NCBI GenBank assembly: GCA_029263455.1
Contig: JAJCXM010000007.1
Location: forward strand, 1-64,000
Source of the DNA: Holophagae bacterium
Lineage (GTDB): Bacteria > Acidobacteriota > Holophagae > Acanthopleuribacterales > Acanthopleuribacteraceae
DNA: 64,000 nt
Direction: 5' to 3'
The first letter of the stretch is position 1. The number at the start of each line of letters is the position of its first letter. Under the pieces are notes generated by a model that worked only from the letters and a program-made list of their open reading frames with translations, did not search any database and was not told where the DNA came from. Shown here one piece after another: positions 29,938 through 38,800 of the stretch. Made by a program: the position numbers and the translations under genes.

Positions 29938-30627
29938 TCATTCCACCGTCTTTACGTACCCATCCATCAAACTGACTCTTAGCAATCGTAATCCTTCCGC
30001 GAAAAAAGAAGCCTTGCTGCGTCCAAACTTACGTTTTGAATAGACAATCGGAACTTCTATGATCTTTTTTCCTTGAGCGATGGCGTTCTGAAGGATTTCA
30101 ACTTGGATATCGAATCCCGTCGATTTTAAGGTTATGCCGTGAAAAAGCTGCTTTTGGTACATCCTGTAACCACTAGTCAAATCAGTGATACCTACATCAG
30201 AACGCAGCGCTAGGTACCAATTCAACCATTTACTTGAGATTGCCCGAACCCAATTCCCATCGTGTGAATGGCCAAACATGTACCTGGACCCAATTACGAC
30301 ATCGGCACTAACCATCGCCTCCAGCATGCTTGCGACGTGTCTGGGATTGTGAGACCCATCGGCGTCGATAGTCATTACCAAAGAATACTTTGATATGTGA
30401 ATCCCTTGGATAAGTGCTTGCCCATAGGATTTTCTTGTCTTCAGATAGGTCACGTGGTCTGTTTGGTTGCACAGGGCCTCGGTCCCGTCGCCGCTAGGCC
30501 AGTCGACTACAATACACTCAAAGCCAGGGACATTCGCTGGTATCGCCTGTTGAATCGATTCAAATAACCAAGGAAGATTCAACACCTCGTTCTTGGTTGG
30601 AATGACAATAGACAGCCCAGGTTGCAT
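29938..30627 (-). CDS. Polyprenyl-phosphate glycosyltransferase, GT2 family (DPM1/CsbB-like)
   Basis: 229 residues, one GT-A domain. The N-terminus S-I-V-I-P-T-K-N-E is the usual nucleotide-sugar strand. D88-A-D90-G-S-H-N-P is the metal-binding D-x-D motif characteristic of dolichol-phosphate mannosyltransferase relatives. The later G-I-T-D-L-T-S-G-Y-R-M-Y and E-V-P-I-V-Y-S-K-R blocks also fit. No C-terminal membrane segments are present, as in short DPM1-type enzymes. The usual V-D-D-G-S-x-D-G-T strand reads V-V-D42-W-P-S-G-D-G-T, so the second Asp and the Gly are replaced. The ATG at 30627 has GAGGA about six bases upstream. It is the first gene of the run leading to the giant secreted protein. 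Expected role: load a sugar from its nucleotide donor onto a polyprenyl phosphate for the GT-C-like partner downstream. The sugar cannot be read from sequence. Confidence 0.88.
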   Translation of the reverse strand: MQPGLSIVIPTKNEVLNLPWLFESIQQAIPANVPGFECIVVDWPSGDGTEALCNQTDHVTYLKTRKSYGQALIQGIHISKYSLVMTIDADGSHNPRHVASMLEAMVSADVVIGSRYMFGHSHDGNWVRAISSKWLNWYLALRSDVGITDLTSGYRMYQKQLFHGITLKSTGFDIQVEILQNAIAQGKKIIEVPIVYSKRKFGRSKASFFAEGLRLLRVSLMDGYVKTVE

Positions 30628-30819
30628 AAGAATCCTCGAGCCAATTATTTTCAGAATCTGAGTTTAGCACGGCAACTACATCACAAACATGAATGCCATC
30701 AATGTTCGAGAACCCAATCCAGTTTTCTGAATTGTTTGAACATTAGGCATGGTTGGTTGTTGGGTCCGGGGATTGGGGACCGTTAGTCTGATATCAAATT
30801 GCTGGCTATTGAGAATCGG

Positions 30820-31032
30820 TTAGCGGGCGGCGAGGCCTGCGGCTAGGGCCTCAATTTGGGTTATCCAGTGGAATGCGGTTTGGCGATCGAGATTGAGGTC
30901 TAGTGGTGACCTCACATGGTCTCCGATGAACATTTCACGACGGGTAACTTGAAGGATAAATGGCAAATCACTAACGTCGATCACATCCAATACCTTCTGC
31001 CATGAATGTTGGATATCAGTTTGAATCATCAT
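30820..31032 (-). CDS. Possible small protein, unknown function (70 aa)
   Basis: A 70-codon frame with a double ATG (31032 and 31029) and an AAGGCGG-like ribosome binding site about six bases upstream. The sequence is acidic and amphipathic, with a central D-V-S-D-L-P-F-I-L-Q block and an alanine-rich helical end. It has no signal peptide or membrane segment, and I do not recognise a family. It stands alone between the 492-residue gene and the GT2 gene, about 190 bases from the latter, with no clear terminator or promoter visible. The binding site and sensible composition favour a real gene, but length alone does not exclude chance. Confidence 0.45.
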   Translation of the reverse strand: MMIQTDIQHSWQKVLDVIDVSDLPFILQVTRREMFIGDHVRSPLDLNLDRQTAFHWITQIEALAAGLAAR

Positions 31033-31260
31033 TGGAAACCGCCTTAAGTCACCGAAAATTTTGGTTCGTTATTAACTAAGACGTTTCTTGATCGCGTTTT
31101 TGGTTAGTTATGATGAAAACTATTTGTAAAAAGAATTGAGCAATTGCCATTAGACCAACTCCTCTTTAGGAATTCGCTGCCTGCAAGCCCTAGGGAGCGA
31201 GACGTGGCATTGCGCTTATCGCCGCGATCTATTCGGTAATGAGGTCTCTTAGGTGCGTGA

Positions 31261-32739
31261 CTAGTTTGGAGGGACGAAGTCGATAGCACTGGCGTTTCCG
31301 ATAGCGGGTTCACCGTCATCATTGAAAACAAAAACGACACCGCTCAAGGGTTGATCTGGACTATGGGCGACCATACTGACGTTTCCTAATCGACCGCCCA
31401 CTAAATCAAGCGTTAAGCGCGCAAATGGCCTAAAAGGCTGTAGCTGGCGCGCAGACTCGAAGTCCGAAGCAATTACACGTCCTTGCTGATCATAGAAGTA
31501 GAGCGTCACGTCGGTTGGCGCGTCACCGACATTAACGATGACCGGTGCCGAAACGAAATCGTTATTCAAAGGCAAGTACCCAAATAATAACGAATTGCCA
31601 ATATCGGCATTGGCTGGTAGGGGATTAAGTAGCGTGTCAGGAACTTGGATGGCGACGCCCTGAGAAGGCGAGTTGGTGGTGATGTTATTGGTAACCCAGC
31701 GGCCGCGGATACCGGATGTAGGCGTGTTAACCTCAACGGCGTAACCGGGCCCCACCCCTAAGTCGGGAAAGAGATCGGCGGCCTTTGTCTCTAAGAATCC
31801 CAAAGCTGGCACGGTGCGTGTGATGGTTTGTATATCGCCGTTTTCTCGCTTCGCCTGCATTGAGACGTCAGCGGGCAGGCAGTTGATGTTATTGATAATC
31901 AATGTGCTTTCGTATTGTTCGCTATTGGAGATCCAGGGGAATAGGAGCGCCTGGTCAACGGCTTCGTCTAGGAAGCTGTCGATCCCGTAACCTGCTTGGC
32001 CTTCATGGTTTAGGTATGTCTTGACAATGCCAGACAGCGTGTCGGTGACTTTAAGTGAGTAGTTTGCCCCAGTGAGCGAAGTGTATGCCAACCAGTAATG
32101 GCCGTTAATCGAACGTGCATCAGTGATTTGAACGTAAACGTTTAGGTCTGAGCGATCCAAAAACCAGAATGCACCTGCTACCGGTGTAGCCACACCAACT
32201 TGTCCTTTGCCGGAACCTTGGCCAGGAATCGTCCAGTCGATCTCGAGCAGAAAACGATCGTCGATGAGGGAGAGGCTATCGACTCGTTGGTCGGCTTGGC
32301 TTTGCATCGATGTATGTTTGGTTTTAGACGATGGGCAAGTCGCAAAAGCGACCGTATCCTGAATGGGCGGAGCTAATTTGCTCGGCCCAGACACATAGGT
32401 TGCTTCGTCAGATGTCAAGGTGTCGACAACGGTTAATTCGTACTCGACATTGGTTAACGAAGCGGCAAAAACCCAAAACCGATCATTTAACGCGCAGCCA
32501 TCTAGTACGCGAACTACAAGATCCAATTGATCTGGATCATTCACCCAGAAATAGCCAGTCTCATCGAAACCGGTGGCTTCGTCCAGTCGCATAGAGCCGC
32601 TTGTTAGTGACTGACCGTTGCTGTCCATAAATTCGGCGTGTACTTGAAAACGCTCGTGGTTCAACAAAAGGTCGTCTGCTGCAAACGTCGTCCAGTTGAC
32701 AAGGCAAAAAACTGCCGCTATCCATCGTGCCATGATCAT
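31261..32739 (-). CDS. Secreted protein with tandem Acidobacteriota-type beta domains (492 aa)
   Basis: The signal peptide MIMARWIAAVFCLVNWTTFA is followed by two copies of a ~115-residue domain (about residues 26-145 and 155-270). Shared blocks are N/D-x-E/D-R-F at the start, F-W-F/V in the middle, then L-x-V-x-V/I-x-D, F/Y-W-V/L-A, S-L-T-x-x-x-Y-x-L-x-V-x-D-T-L-T/S and a terminal T-Y. The first copy ends Q-D-T-V-A-F-A-T-C. I know this module from many secreted Acidobacteriota proteins; its function is not established. The C-terminal half has two or three ~100-residue beta repeats with P-A-D-V-S/P-T-D-V-T and Y-D-Q-Q-G-R features, related to repeats at the end of the 1205-residue BNR protein. 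The ATG at 32739 has GGGGGT four bases upstream; an ATG at 32733 is the alternative. It is divergent from the PQQ-esterase gene. Inferred: cell-surface or released binding protein. Confidence 0.85.
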   Translation of the reverse strand: MIMARWIAAVFCLVNWTTFAADDLLLNHERFQVHAEFMDSNGQSLTSGSMRLDEATGFDETGYFWVNDPDQLDLVVRVLDGCALNDRFWVFAASLTNVEYELTVVDTLTSDEATYVSGPSKLAPPIQDTVAFATCPSSKTKHTSMQSQADQRVDSLSLIDDRFLLEIDWTIPGQGSGKGQVGVATPVAGAFWFLDRSDLNVYVQITDARSINGHYWLAYTSLTGANYSLKVTDTLSGIVKTYLNHEGQAGYGIDSFLDEAVDQALLFPWISNSEQYESTLIINNINCLPADVSMQAKRENGDIQTITRTVPALGFLETKAADLFPDLGVGPGYAVEVNTPTSGIRGRWVTNNITTNSPSQGVAIQVPDTLLNPLPANADIGNSLLFGYLPLNNDFVSAPVIVNVGDAPTDVTLYFYDQQGRVIASDFESARQLQPFRPFARLTLDLVGGRLGNVSMVAHSPDQPLSGVVFVFNDDGEPAIGNASAIDFVPPN

Positions 32740-32912
32740 GTAGACCCCCGATATTGATTGTGAACACTTAGTGGTTTGTTGAATATATCACTCGTGGAAG
32801 GCTATATGTCTGTCAATGCTTGCCATTTTTTGCTTCATCGCTTACGGCCAGAGCGGGGTCAGAAAAGTGAAGATGAACGCATAATTAGTGATTACAGGGC
32901 GTGCACCCGGAT

Positions 32913-32930
32913 TGTTTACATTTGTGAACA
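32913..32930. promoter_or_regulatory. Possible operator dyad
   Basis: TGTTTAC-ATTT-GTGAACA: two 7-base arms, complementary except for one G:T position, with a 4-base centre. It lies in the divergent intergenic region, about 160-185 bases from either start. The symmetry suits a dimeric regulator, but one site without a second copy or neighbouring regulator gene is weak evidence. Confidence 0.3.
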
Positions 32931-33080
32931 GATTGTTTCAGAAGCGTAAATTCAGTGGTGGCGGGTCTTTTTTCCTTCTCAATTGTTAAAACTCCTAACC
33001 TAGATGTGCGTAGAATAGTAACAGGCTCAGGGTACGTAAAAAAATAATGAACGAATCTGAACGATGGTGGATTCACGAGT

Positions 33081-33085
33081 GGAGG
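33081..33085 (+). promoter_or_regulatory. Ribosome binding site deciding the start at 33091
   Basis: GGAGG five bases before the ATG at 33091. An in-frame ATG at 33064 would add nine residues in front of a good signal peptide and would put this site inside the coding region. The later ATG is therefore preferred. Confidence 0.8.
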
Positions 33086-33090
33086 CATTC

Positions 33091-35511
33091 ATGTTGAGGA
33101 AGAAGAATGGGGTGGCGTGGTGTGTGTTCTTAACGCTGATGGTAGGGTTGTTGCCTGCGTTTGCATGGGGTGATGGCGACTGGACTCGTTGGCGAGGAAA
33201 TCAGTTAAACGGAGCTACAAGTGTGAGCGAGAGTCTCCACGTTGGCGAAGAAGGTTATGGGCTAAAGCTGACATGGAAAAAGGAACTAGGCTCTGCCTAT
33301 TCCAGTATTTCTGTTAAAGACAACCGAGCCATCACGATGTTTTCGGATGGTACGGAAGATTTTGTTGTTTCCATGAAAGAAGATACCGGAGAAGAGCAGT
33401 GGCGCTACAAGATAGGTGAAGCCTATAAAGGCCACAATGGATCTCACGATGGCCCCAACTCGACCCCCATCATAGATGGCGATCGGGTTTATGGTTTAGG
33501 TGCGTTTGGCGAACTTTTTGCCTTGCAGCTGGATACAGGAAAAGTCATCTGGCAGACACACCTTGTCAACGATCATCAAGGCGTCATCCCAGGTCACGGA
33601 TTCACAACCGTCCCTGTCGTTTTTGACGATATGTTAATCGTGGAGACAGGTGCGGAGCAAAAGGCAATCAGTGCTTTTTCGGCCAGTGACGGGAAATTAG
33701 TTTGGTCGGCTGGCAACGATCAGATCAATTACGAATCGCCTATCACCGCCACTTTAGCTGGTGTCCCACACGTGATTTGTGCAGGTGGACAGTTTGTTTT
33801 TGGTCTTAACCCAAAGACGGGCGCCAAATATTGGGAATATGAACACAATACCCAAGGTGGTGGTATGAACCCCTTGGCAATTGGTAAAGATCGTTTGTTC
33901 TTAGCCAGTAATGGCCGGGAATCGACCATGATCCAAATCACGGGTGAAGCCGATGCATTACAAGTTAAAGAGCTTTGGCGATCTCCCAACATGACCCGTT
34001 CCTTCAACGTGCCAGTCGAGCACAAGGGGTTCTTGTTTGGATACACAGGTCGATTTTTGACCTGTCTCAACGCTGAAACGGGGGAAATAGCATGGAAGTC
34101 GCGTCCGCCAGGAGATGGTTTCTTGATTGTGGTCGACGACTTCTTGGTGATTCAAACAAAGAATGGAACGATGCATGTCGCTAAGGCGGCAGGCGACGAT
34201 TATCACGAGCTGGCAAGCACAGAAATATTCGACAGTATTGTTTGGACGCCACCAAGTTTTGCGTCCGGCAAGATATTCACTCGCAGTCTCGAAGATATTG
34301 CGGCCGTCGAAGTTGCGAAGGTTGACCAGGTACTCGTTGAAACGGAACCTCCAGCAGCAGCCATGTTGGCAAATAGCAAATTTCAAATGTTCATCAATGA
34401 AGTCTCAAAGTCGACTGACAAGAAAGAAAAAATTGAAGCTTTCATTAATCAACAAAAACAATTCCCAATTATTGAAGGTGATACATACGCTCACTTTCTC
34501 TATTACGGCGAAGCGAGAGATATTGCTCTGATAGGCGACATGATTGATACCAATACGGAAATGCCTTTGGTTAACGTGCCTGGTACTAATCTCTTCTACG
34601 CCTCTTTCGAGTTACCTGCAGATACGCGTCTCAACTACCGCTTTAATAAGGATTTTGGTCAGGCGACACTAGATCCACGTAATGACCAAACAGTGCCAAG
34701 CTTTTTTGGTGATATATCGCAAATTGCCATGCCTAAGTGGCACCAACCAGATCACTTCAAGGCGCCCGAGGGCGGACTCAAGGGAACCTTGGACACTTTT
34801 GGTTTTGACAGTAAGGTGCTAGAGAACAACCGCAATATCACCGTCTATCTGCCACCCGGATATGAGAAAGCGACAACTAAGTATCCAACCGTCTACGTGA
34901 ATAATGGCGCGATGGCTATTTCGGCGGCGCAAGTTCCCAACTCCATTGAGAATTTGATTCGCGCAAACAAAATACCACCTGTCGTGGCTGTTTTCATTGA
35001 TGCACCTAATAGTGGTCAAGAGTATGCTCGAGGTCAACGCGACGGCTTTGCGCAGATGATCGCGGAAGAAATCGTACCAGCGATTGACGCCAAATATCGT
35101 ACCCAGGCGAATGCGGCATCACGCGCCTTCATGGGTTGCGATGAAGGCGGCTACGCGGCCATTTATACGGCGTTCAAACACCCTGGCGTTTTCAGCATGC
35201 TGGGTGGGCAATCAACTCACCTGCTGAATGGCAACGGTGGCGAGGAGATCCTTGCCATTGTGAACGATTCTGAGAAGCAACCGGTCCGTTTCTATCTGGA
35301 TTGGGGTAAGTACGAGTACCGAAACGAGCAAGGTAACTATAATTGGGCGACGCTAAACCGTTCATTTGTTGAGTTGCTCAAAGGGAAAGGTTACCAAGTT
35401 GATGGAGGAGAGCATCCTGAAGGTTGGGGTTGGGCCAGCTGGCGTAATTACACCGACAAGGTATTGCTCAATTTCTTTGCGACACCCCCAACCGGAAGTG
35501 GCGCTAAATAA
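33091..35511 (+). CDS. PQQ-type beta-propeller fused to an esterase-fold domain lacking the nucleophile Ser (806 aa)
   Basis: The signal peptide MLRKKNGVAWCVFLTLMVGLLPAFA is followed by D-W-T-R-W-R-G. Residues ~30-410 form a PQQ/YncE-like propeller with repeated G-x-x-x-W blades. Residues ~455-555 are an E-set domain with the F-L-Y-Y-G ... D-P-R-N-D pattern seen in front of enterochelin-esterase-like domains. Residues ~565-800 are an esterase-D/Fes-type alpha/beta hydrolase: N-I-T-V-Y-L-P-P-G-Y-E, a nucleophile-elbow position G-C-D684-E-G-G, candidate acid D737 and histidine H775 (G-E-H-P). The elbow normally reads G-x-S-x-G-G, so the serine is replaced by Asp and ordinary serine-hydrolase chemistry is unlikely. 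A strong terminator follows, so the gene is probably a single unit. Inferred: periplasmic or surface protein using the hydrolase fold for binding, or an unusual enzyme. Confidence 0.88.
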   Translation: MLRKKNGVAWCVFLTLMVGLLPAFAWGDGDWTRWRGNQLNGATSVSESLHVGEEGYGLKLTWKKELGSAYSSISVKDNRAITMFSDGTEDFVVSMKEDTGEEQWRYKIGEAYKGHNGSHDGPNSTPIIDGDRVYGLGAFGELFALQLDTGKVIWQTHLVNDHQGVIPGHGFTTVPVVFDDMLIVETGAEQKAISAFSASDGKLVWSAGNDQINYESPITATLAGVPHVICAGGQFVFGLNPKTGAKYWEYEHNTQGGGMNPLAIGKDRLFLASNGRESTMIQITGEADALQVKELWRSPNMTRSFNVPVEHKGFLFGYTGRFLTCLNAETGEIAWKSRPPGDGFLIVVDDFLVIQTKNGTMHVAKAAGDDYHELASTEIFDSIVWTPPSFASGKIFTRSLEDIAAVEVAKVDQVLVETEPPAAAMLANSKFQMFINEVSKSTDKKEKIEAFINQQKQFPIIEGDTYAHFLYYGEARDIALIGDMIDTNTEMPLVNVPGTNLFYASFELPADTRLNYRFNKDFGQATLDPRNDQTVPSFFGDISQIAMPKWHQPDHFKAPEGGLKGTLDTFGFDSKVLENNRNITVYLPPGYEKATTKYPTVYVNNGAMAISAAQVPNSIENLIRANKIPPVVAVFIDAPNSGQEYARGQRDGFAQMIAEEIVPAIDAKYRTQANAASRAFMGCDEGGYAAIYTAFKHPGVFSMLGGQSTHLLNGNGGEEILAIVNDSEKQPVRFYLDWGKYEYRNEQGNYNWATLNRSFVELLKGKGYQVDGGEHPEGWGWASWRNYTDKVLLNFFATPPTGSGAK

Positions 35512-35540
35512 GCAAGTTACATTCGCCATGAATGTGGAGA

Positions 35541-35569
35541 AGGACCTCGCGGTGCGAGGTCCTTTTTTT
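35541..35569 (+). terminator. Rho-independent terminator after the PQQ-esterase gene
   Basis: A perfect 10-base stem (AGGACCTCGC / GCGAGGTCCT) with a 3-base loop runs straight into seven T residues, 30 bases after the TAA. It should end the transcript of the preceding gene. The rest of 35512-35809 holds only a CATAAT (35721-35726) as a weak -10 candidate for the next gene. Confidence 0.95.
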
Positions 35570-35809
35570 ATGCGATTGCAGCTTGCGGTTAAAGCCCAAT
35601 ATCACCCCACTTGCGCAGCCAAATTTGTGACTCCAATTCGTCTGTGTACGGGAAGGACGAGACGCAAGAACATGTCAAAATCTTTACAAATCGCAACGAT
35701 TTTCAGTGCGTTGGGTCTGTCATAATCTTTGTCTGAACGATTCCGTTCCCTAAGATTGGTCCCTAGACGTCAGTTCGGTTCGTTGAAATCGACATTTGGA
35801 TAAGTAATT

Positions 35810-38800
35810 ATGATGAGAACCTGCATAGCTATCTTCGTGCTAACTATTTTGTTCTTGACCCAACCCGGACCAGAGAGCGGAACGTTTGATTTAGTATTAC
35901 CAAAAATTGAAAAGAGTTTGGCAGACAAACATGCGCCAAATCCTTGGTTCTATCGCCAACGATCTTATCCCTATGATGAAGTTAAAGTTGACCTTTACCA
36001 TCAAGAACTGGGCAAAGTGGCTCGCCTGCAGAGTATGGCTCAAGAGAAACGTTCAACTTCGTGGGTGCAGGAAGGTCCTTATAATATAGGCGGGCGCATT
36101 ACCGATATTGAAGTGACAGCAACGGGAGCTCTTTATGTGGGTTCTGCTTCCGGGGGTGTCTTCCACTCTCAAGATCAAGGCCAAAGTTGGACGCCATTGC
36201 TGGATGCGTTTGGAGCTCAGCCCATCGGTGACATTGCCCTTGCACTTAGCAATCCAGATATCATCTATGTTGGCACAGGAGAGCCCAACGGCGGTGGCGG
36301 CTCGCAAACCTATCCTGGCATGGGCGTGCTTAAATCTGTTGATGCAGGCCAATCGTGGTTGCCAGTGGGGCTTAGTCAATCCCGTTACATTGGGCGAATC
36401 CAGGTGGACCCAAATGATGCGGACCTGCTTTATGTAGCTGTCTTGGGAGGCTTGTTCTCCAGCGGTGAGGCGCGCGGCATCTATCGTAGTAAGGATGGCG
36501 GCCTGAATTGGGAGCAGGTGCTATTTGTGTCAGAAACGGCTGGCGCGATTGATGTGATCGTTAATCCTGAGCAACCAAACATTTTGTATGCTTCGTTTTG
36601 GGATCGCATACGCAATGAGAACGATCTTTTTTATTCGGGCCCGGGCAGTGGGCTATATCGTTCGCAAGACAAGGGCGATACGTGGGAAAAAATGACGCAG
36701 GGCTTACCGGTAAATTCTGGGAACCATTCTCGGATTGGTCTGGCTCTGTCCAAGAGTCACTCGAACATTCTTTATGCCTATTACAGTCAAAATAATGGCG
36801 AATTCTTGGGTATCTATCGGAGTGATGACGGCGGACTCAATTGGCAAGTATTCACGACGGCTGGCATTGATCCAAATGAAGTCCCGCTTGGCGATTGGTG
36901 CGGCAAAATCTATATCCATCCCACCGACCCAGACTATGTGTATCTGCCGAATCTTCAGTTCTATGTCAAGCGACCGAACTCGGTTTGGACGGAATATCAT
37001 GACTATGTAACAGAGATATTTGGGTTTGATCAGGCACATAGTAGCTTTCCATGGGTTCATGTGGACCACCACGCCATGGCTTTTCATCCTGAAGACCCCA
37101 CACTCATATATTTAGGTAATGACGGCGGTCTCTACCGATCGCAAGGTGCGTTTCTTTTTGAGCCGCTCAAAAATATGCCTAACAACCAGCTCTATGCGGC
37201 TACTATTTCGCCAGGAAATGGGGAGACACTTTTTGCGGGCATGCAGGATAATGGGACCTGGTCTCGATTTCCGCAAAATAGTGACTGGACAGAATGGCTG
37301 GGCGGAGACGGCTTTCATACGGCGATAGATCCTCGCGATGAATCCCACATCATCATGGAAGCCCAATTTGGCAACATATTTGAGTTCATCAACTATGCGC
37401 AGATCTGGCATCATTTAGCCGCTGACTTTCCTGGCAGTGACCGTCGTAACTGGAATACGCCCATTAGCTTCGACCCAAACGATGGCAACATTTTTTATTA
37501 TGGTGCCCAGAGACTATATCGCCGAACTGGTCCGTACCCGACAATTTTTGAAGCCATCAGCCCAGACTTAAGTAAGCAAAATGGAACGGGGCAGGAGCGC
37601 TACCCTTGGGGCACCATCACTACCTTCGATGTCGCTGAAAGTGATAGTCGTGTGATATATGCGGGCACCGATGACGGCAATGTTTGGGTCACTCAAAACG
37701 GGGGCGAAGCGTGGCAACTAATCAACCAGGGACTTCCTAATCGCTGGGTCACACGTGTCGTTGCCGATCCAATTGATGCCGCGATCGTGTATGTGACTCT
37801 GTCTGGGTTTCGTTATGAGGACTATCAGCCTCATGTGCTCAGGTCAGATAGTTTTGGCAGTAATTGGGTGGATATTTCAGGCAATTTACCGGAGGTTCCT
37901 TGTAATGACTTGGTCGTTCATTCGCTAGACACTCAGGTCTTGGTCGTCGCCACCGATCTGGGTGTTTTTGTGTCAAAACAAGGTGGTCACGTATGGTCTT
38001 TGCTTGGACGAGACCTGCCAAGTTGTCCAGTTAATGATTTGGACTATCATGCGCCCAGCGGAAAAATGATTGCGGCAACCTATGGCCGCTCGCTCTTTTC
38101 AATCAACCTCGATGAGGCTCTGCTTGACGAGCAAAGCAATAACTCATTAAGCGAGCTGGCAGTGGTTGCCGCTATCAATGATCGAGACGGTGGAACGACC
38201 CTCATTAAAATAATCAATAACCATGATCGCGATTCCCAACTCGTTGTCGAAGCCTTCGATGCCAAAGGCGGCTATTTGGGCCAAATAACGACTCCGCCCC
38301 AGGTTCCTGCCATGGGTAGCCACACCATAAAGTTCCAAGACGTACCAGCGGCGATTGCAGCGGAAACGGCGTCGGTTCAGGTTAAGAGCAGTGAGCGACT
38401 TGACGTCTTGAGCGAATGGCTGGATCCACTTAATTGGGCTGCGGCATGGGCTGGCACTTCACTGGCCGATCAACACTATGTCCCACACGTAGCTAAGAGG
38501 ACGGAACAGTTTCAGACCTTTATCGCCAGCGTTAATGCGGGCACGACGGGTGCTAATGCTCAATTAATTGACCCAGATGGCAGCAACCATCAGCTGCTGG
38601 ATCACTTTTTGCCCAACGGGCAGAGCCACGAAGACGTACGCCACTTTTTGGGTACTAACCTCGCCAACGTCAACTTTTTGAGCATCTCAAGTAGTATGCC
38701 TCAACTCGCATCTTTGGAATATTTTGTCAGACTACCGGGCGAGAACCAATTGGCCATGATCGATCTTGTGGGTGAAACATCTCAGCAGCTTCAATTCCTA

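Larger units (their letters stand above)
32740..33090. other. Divergent intergenic region
   Basis: 351 bases between two divergent genes, so it should hold promoters for both. A TAGAAT hexamer at 33011-33016 could be a -10 box for the plus-strand gene, but no convincing -35 lies 16-18 bases upstream. On the minus strand a TTGACA is present (32811-32816), but the nearest TATATT is 23 bases away. A dyad is listed separately. No coding frame looks real here. Confidence 0.5.

Noticed and set aside
30763-30781. GGTCC ... GGACC hairpin before the GT2 gene
   Set aside because: Only a 5-base stem with a 9-base loop and no T run on either strand.
32782-32816. TTGACA and TATATT as a minus-strand promoter for the 492-residue gene
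   Set aside because: The spacer is 23 bases, well outside the working range for a housekeeping sigma factor.
32852-32863. AGCGGGGTCAGA-like motif reminiscent of sequences near REP-associated transposases
   Set aside because: Single copy, no inverted partner and no transposase gene in the window; the resemblance is from memory only.
33064-33066. ATG at 33064 as the start of the PQQ-esterase gene
   Set aside because: The ATG at 33091 has GGAGG at the right distance and directly begins the signal peptide.
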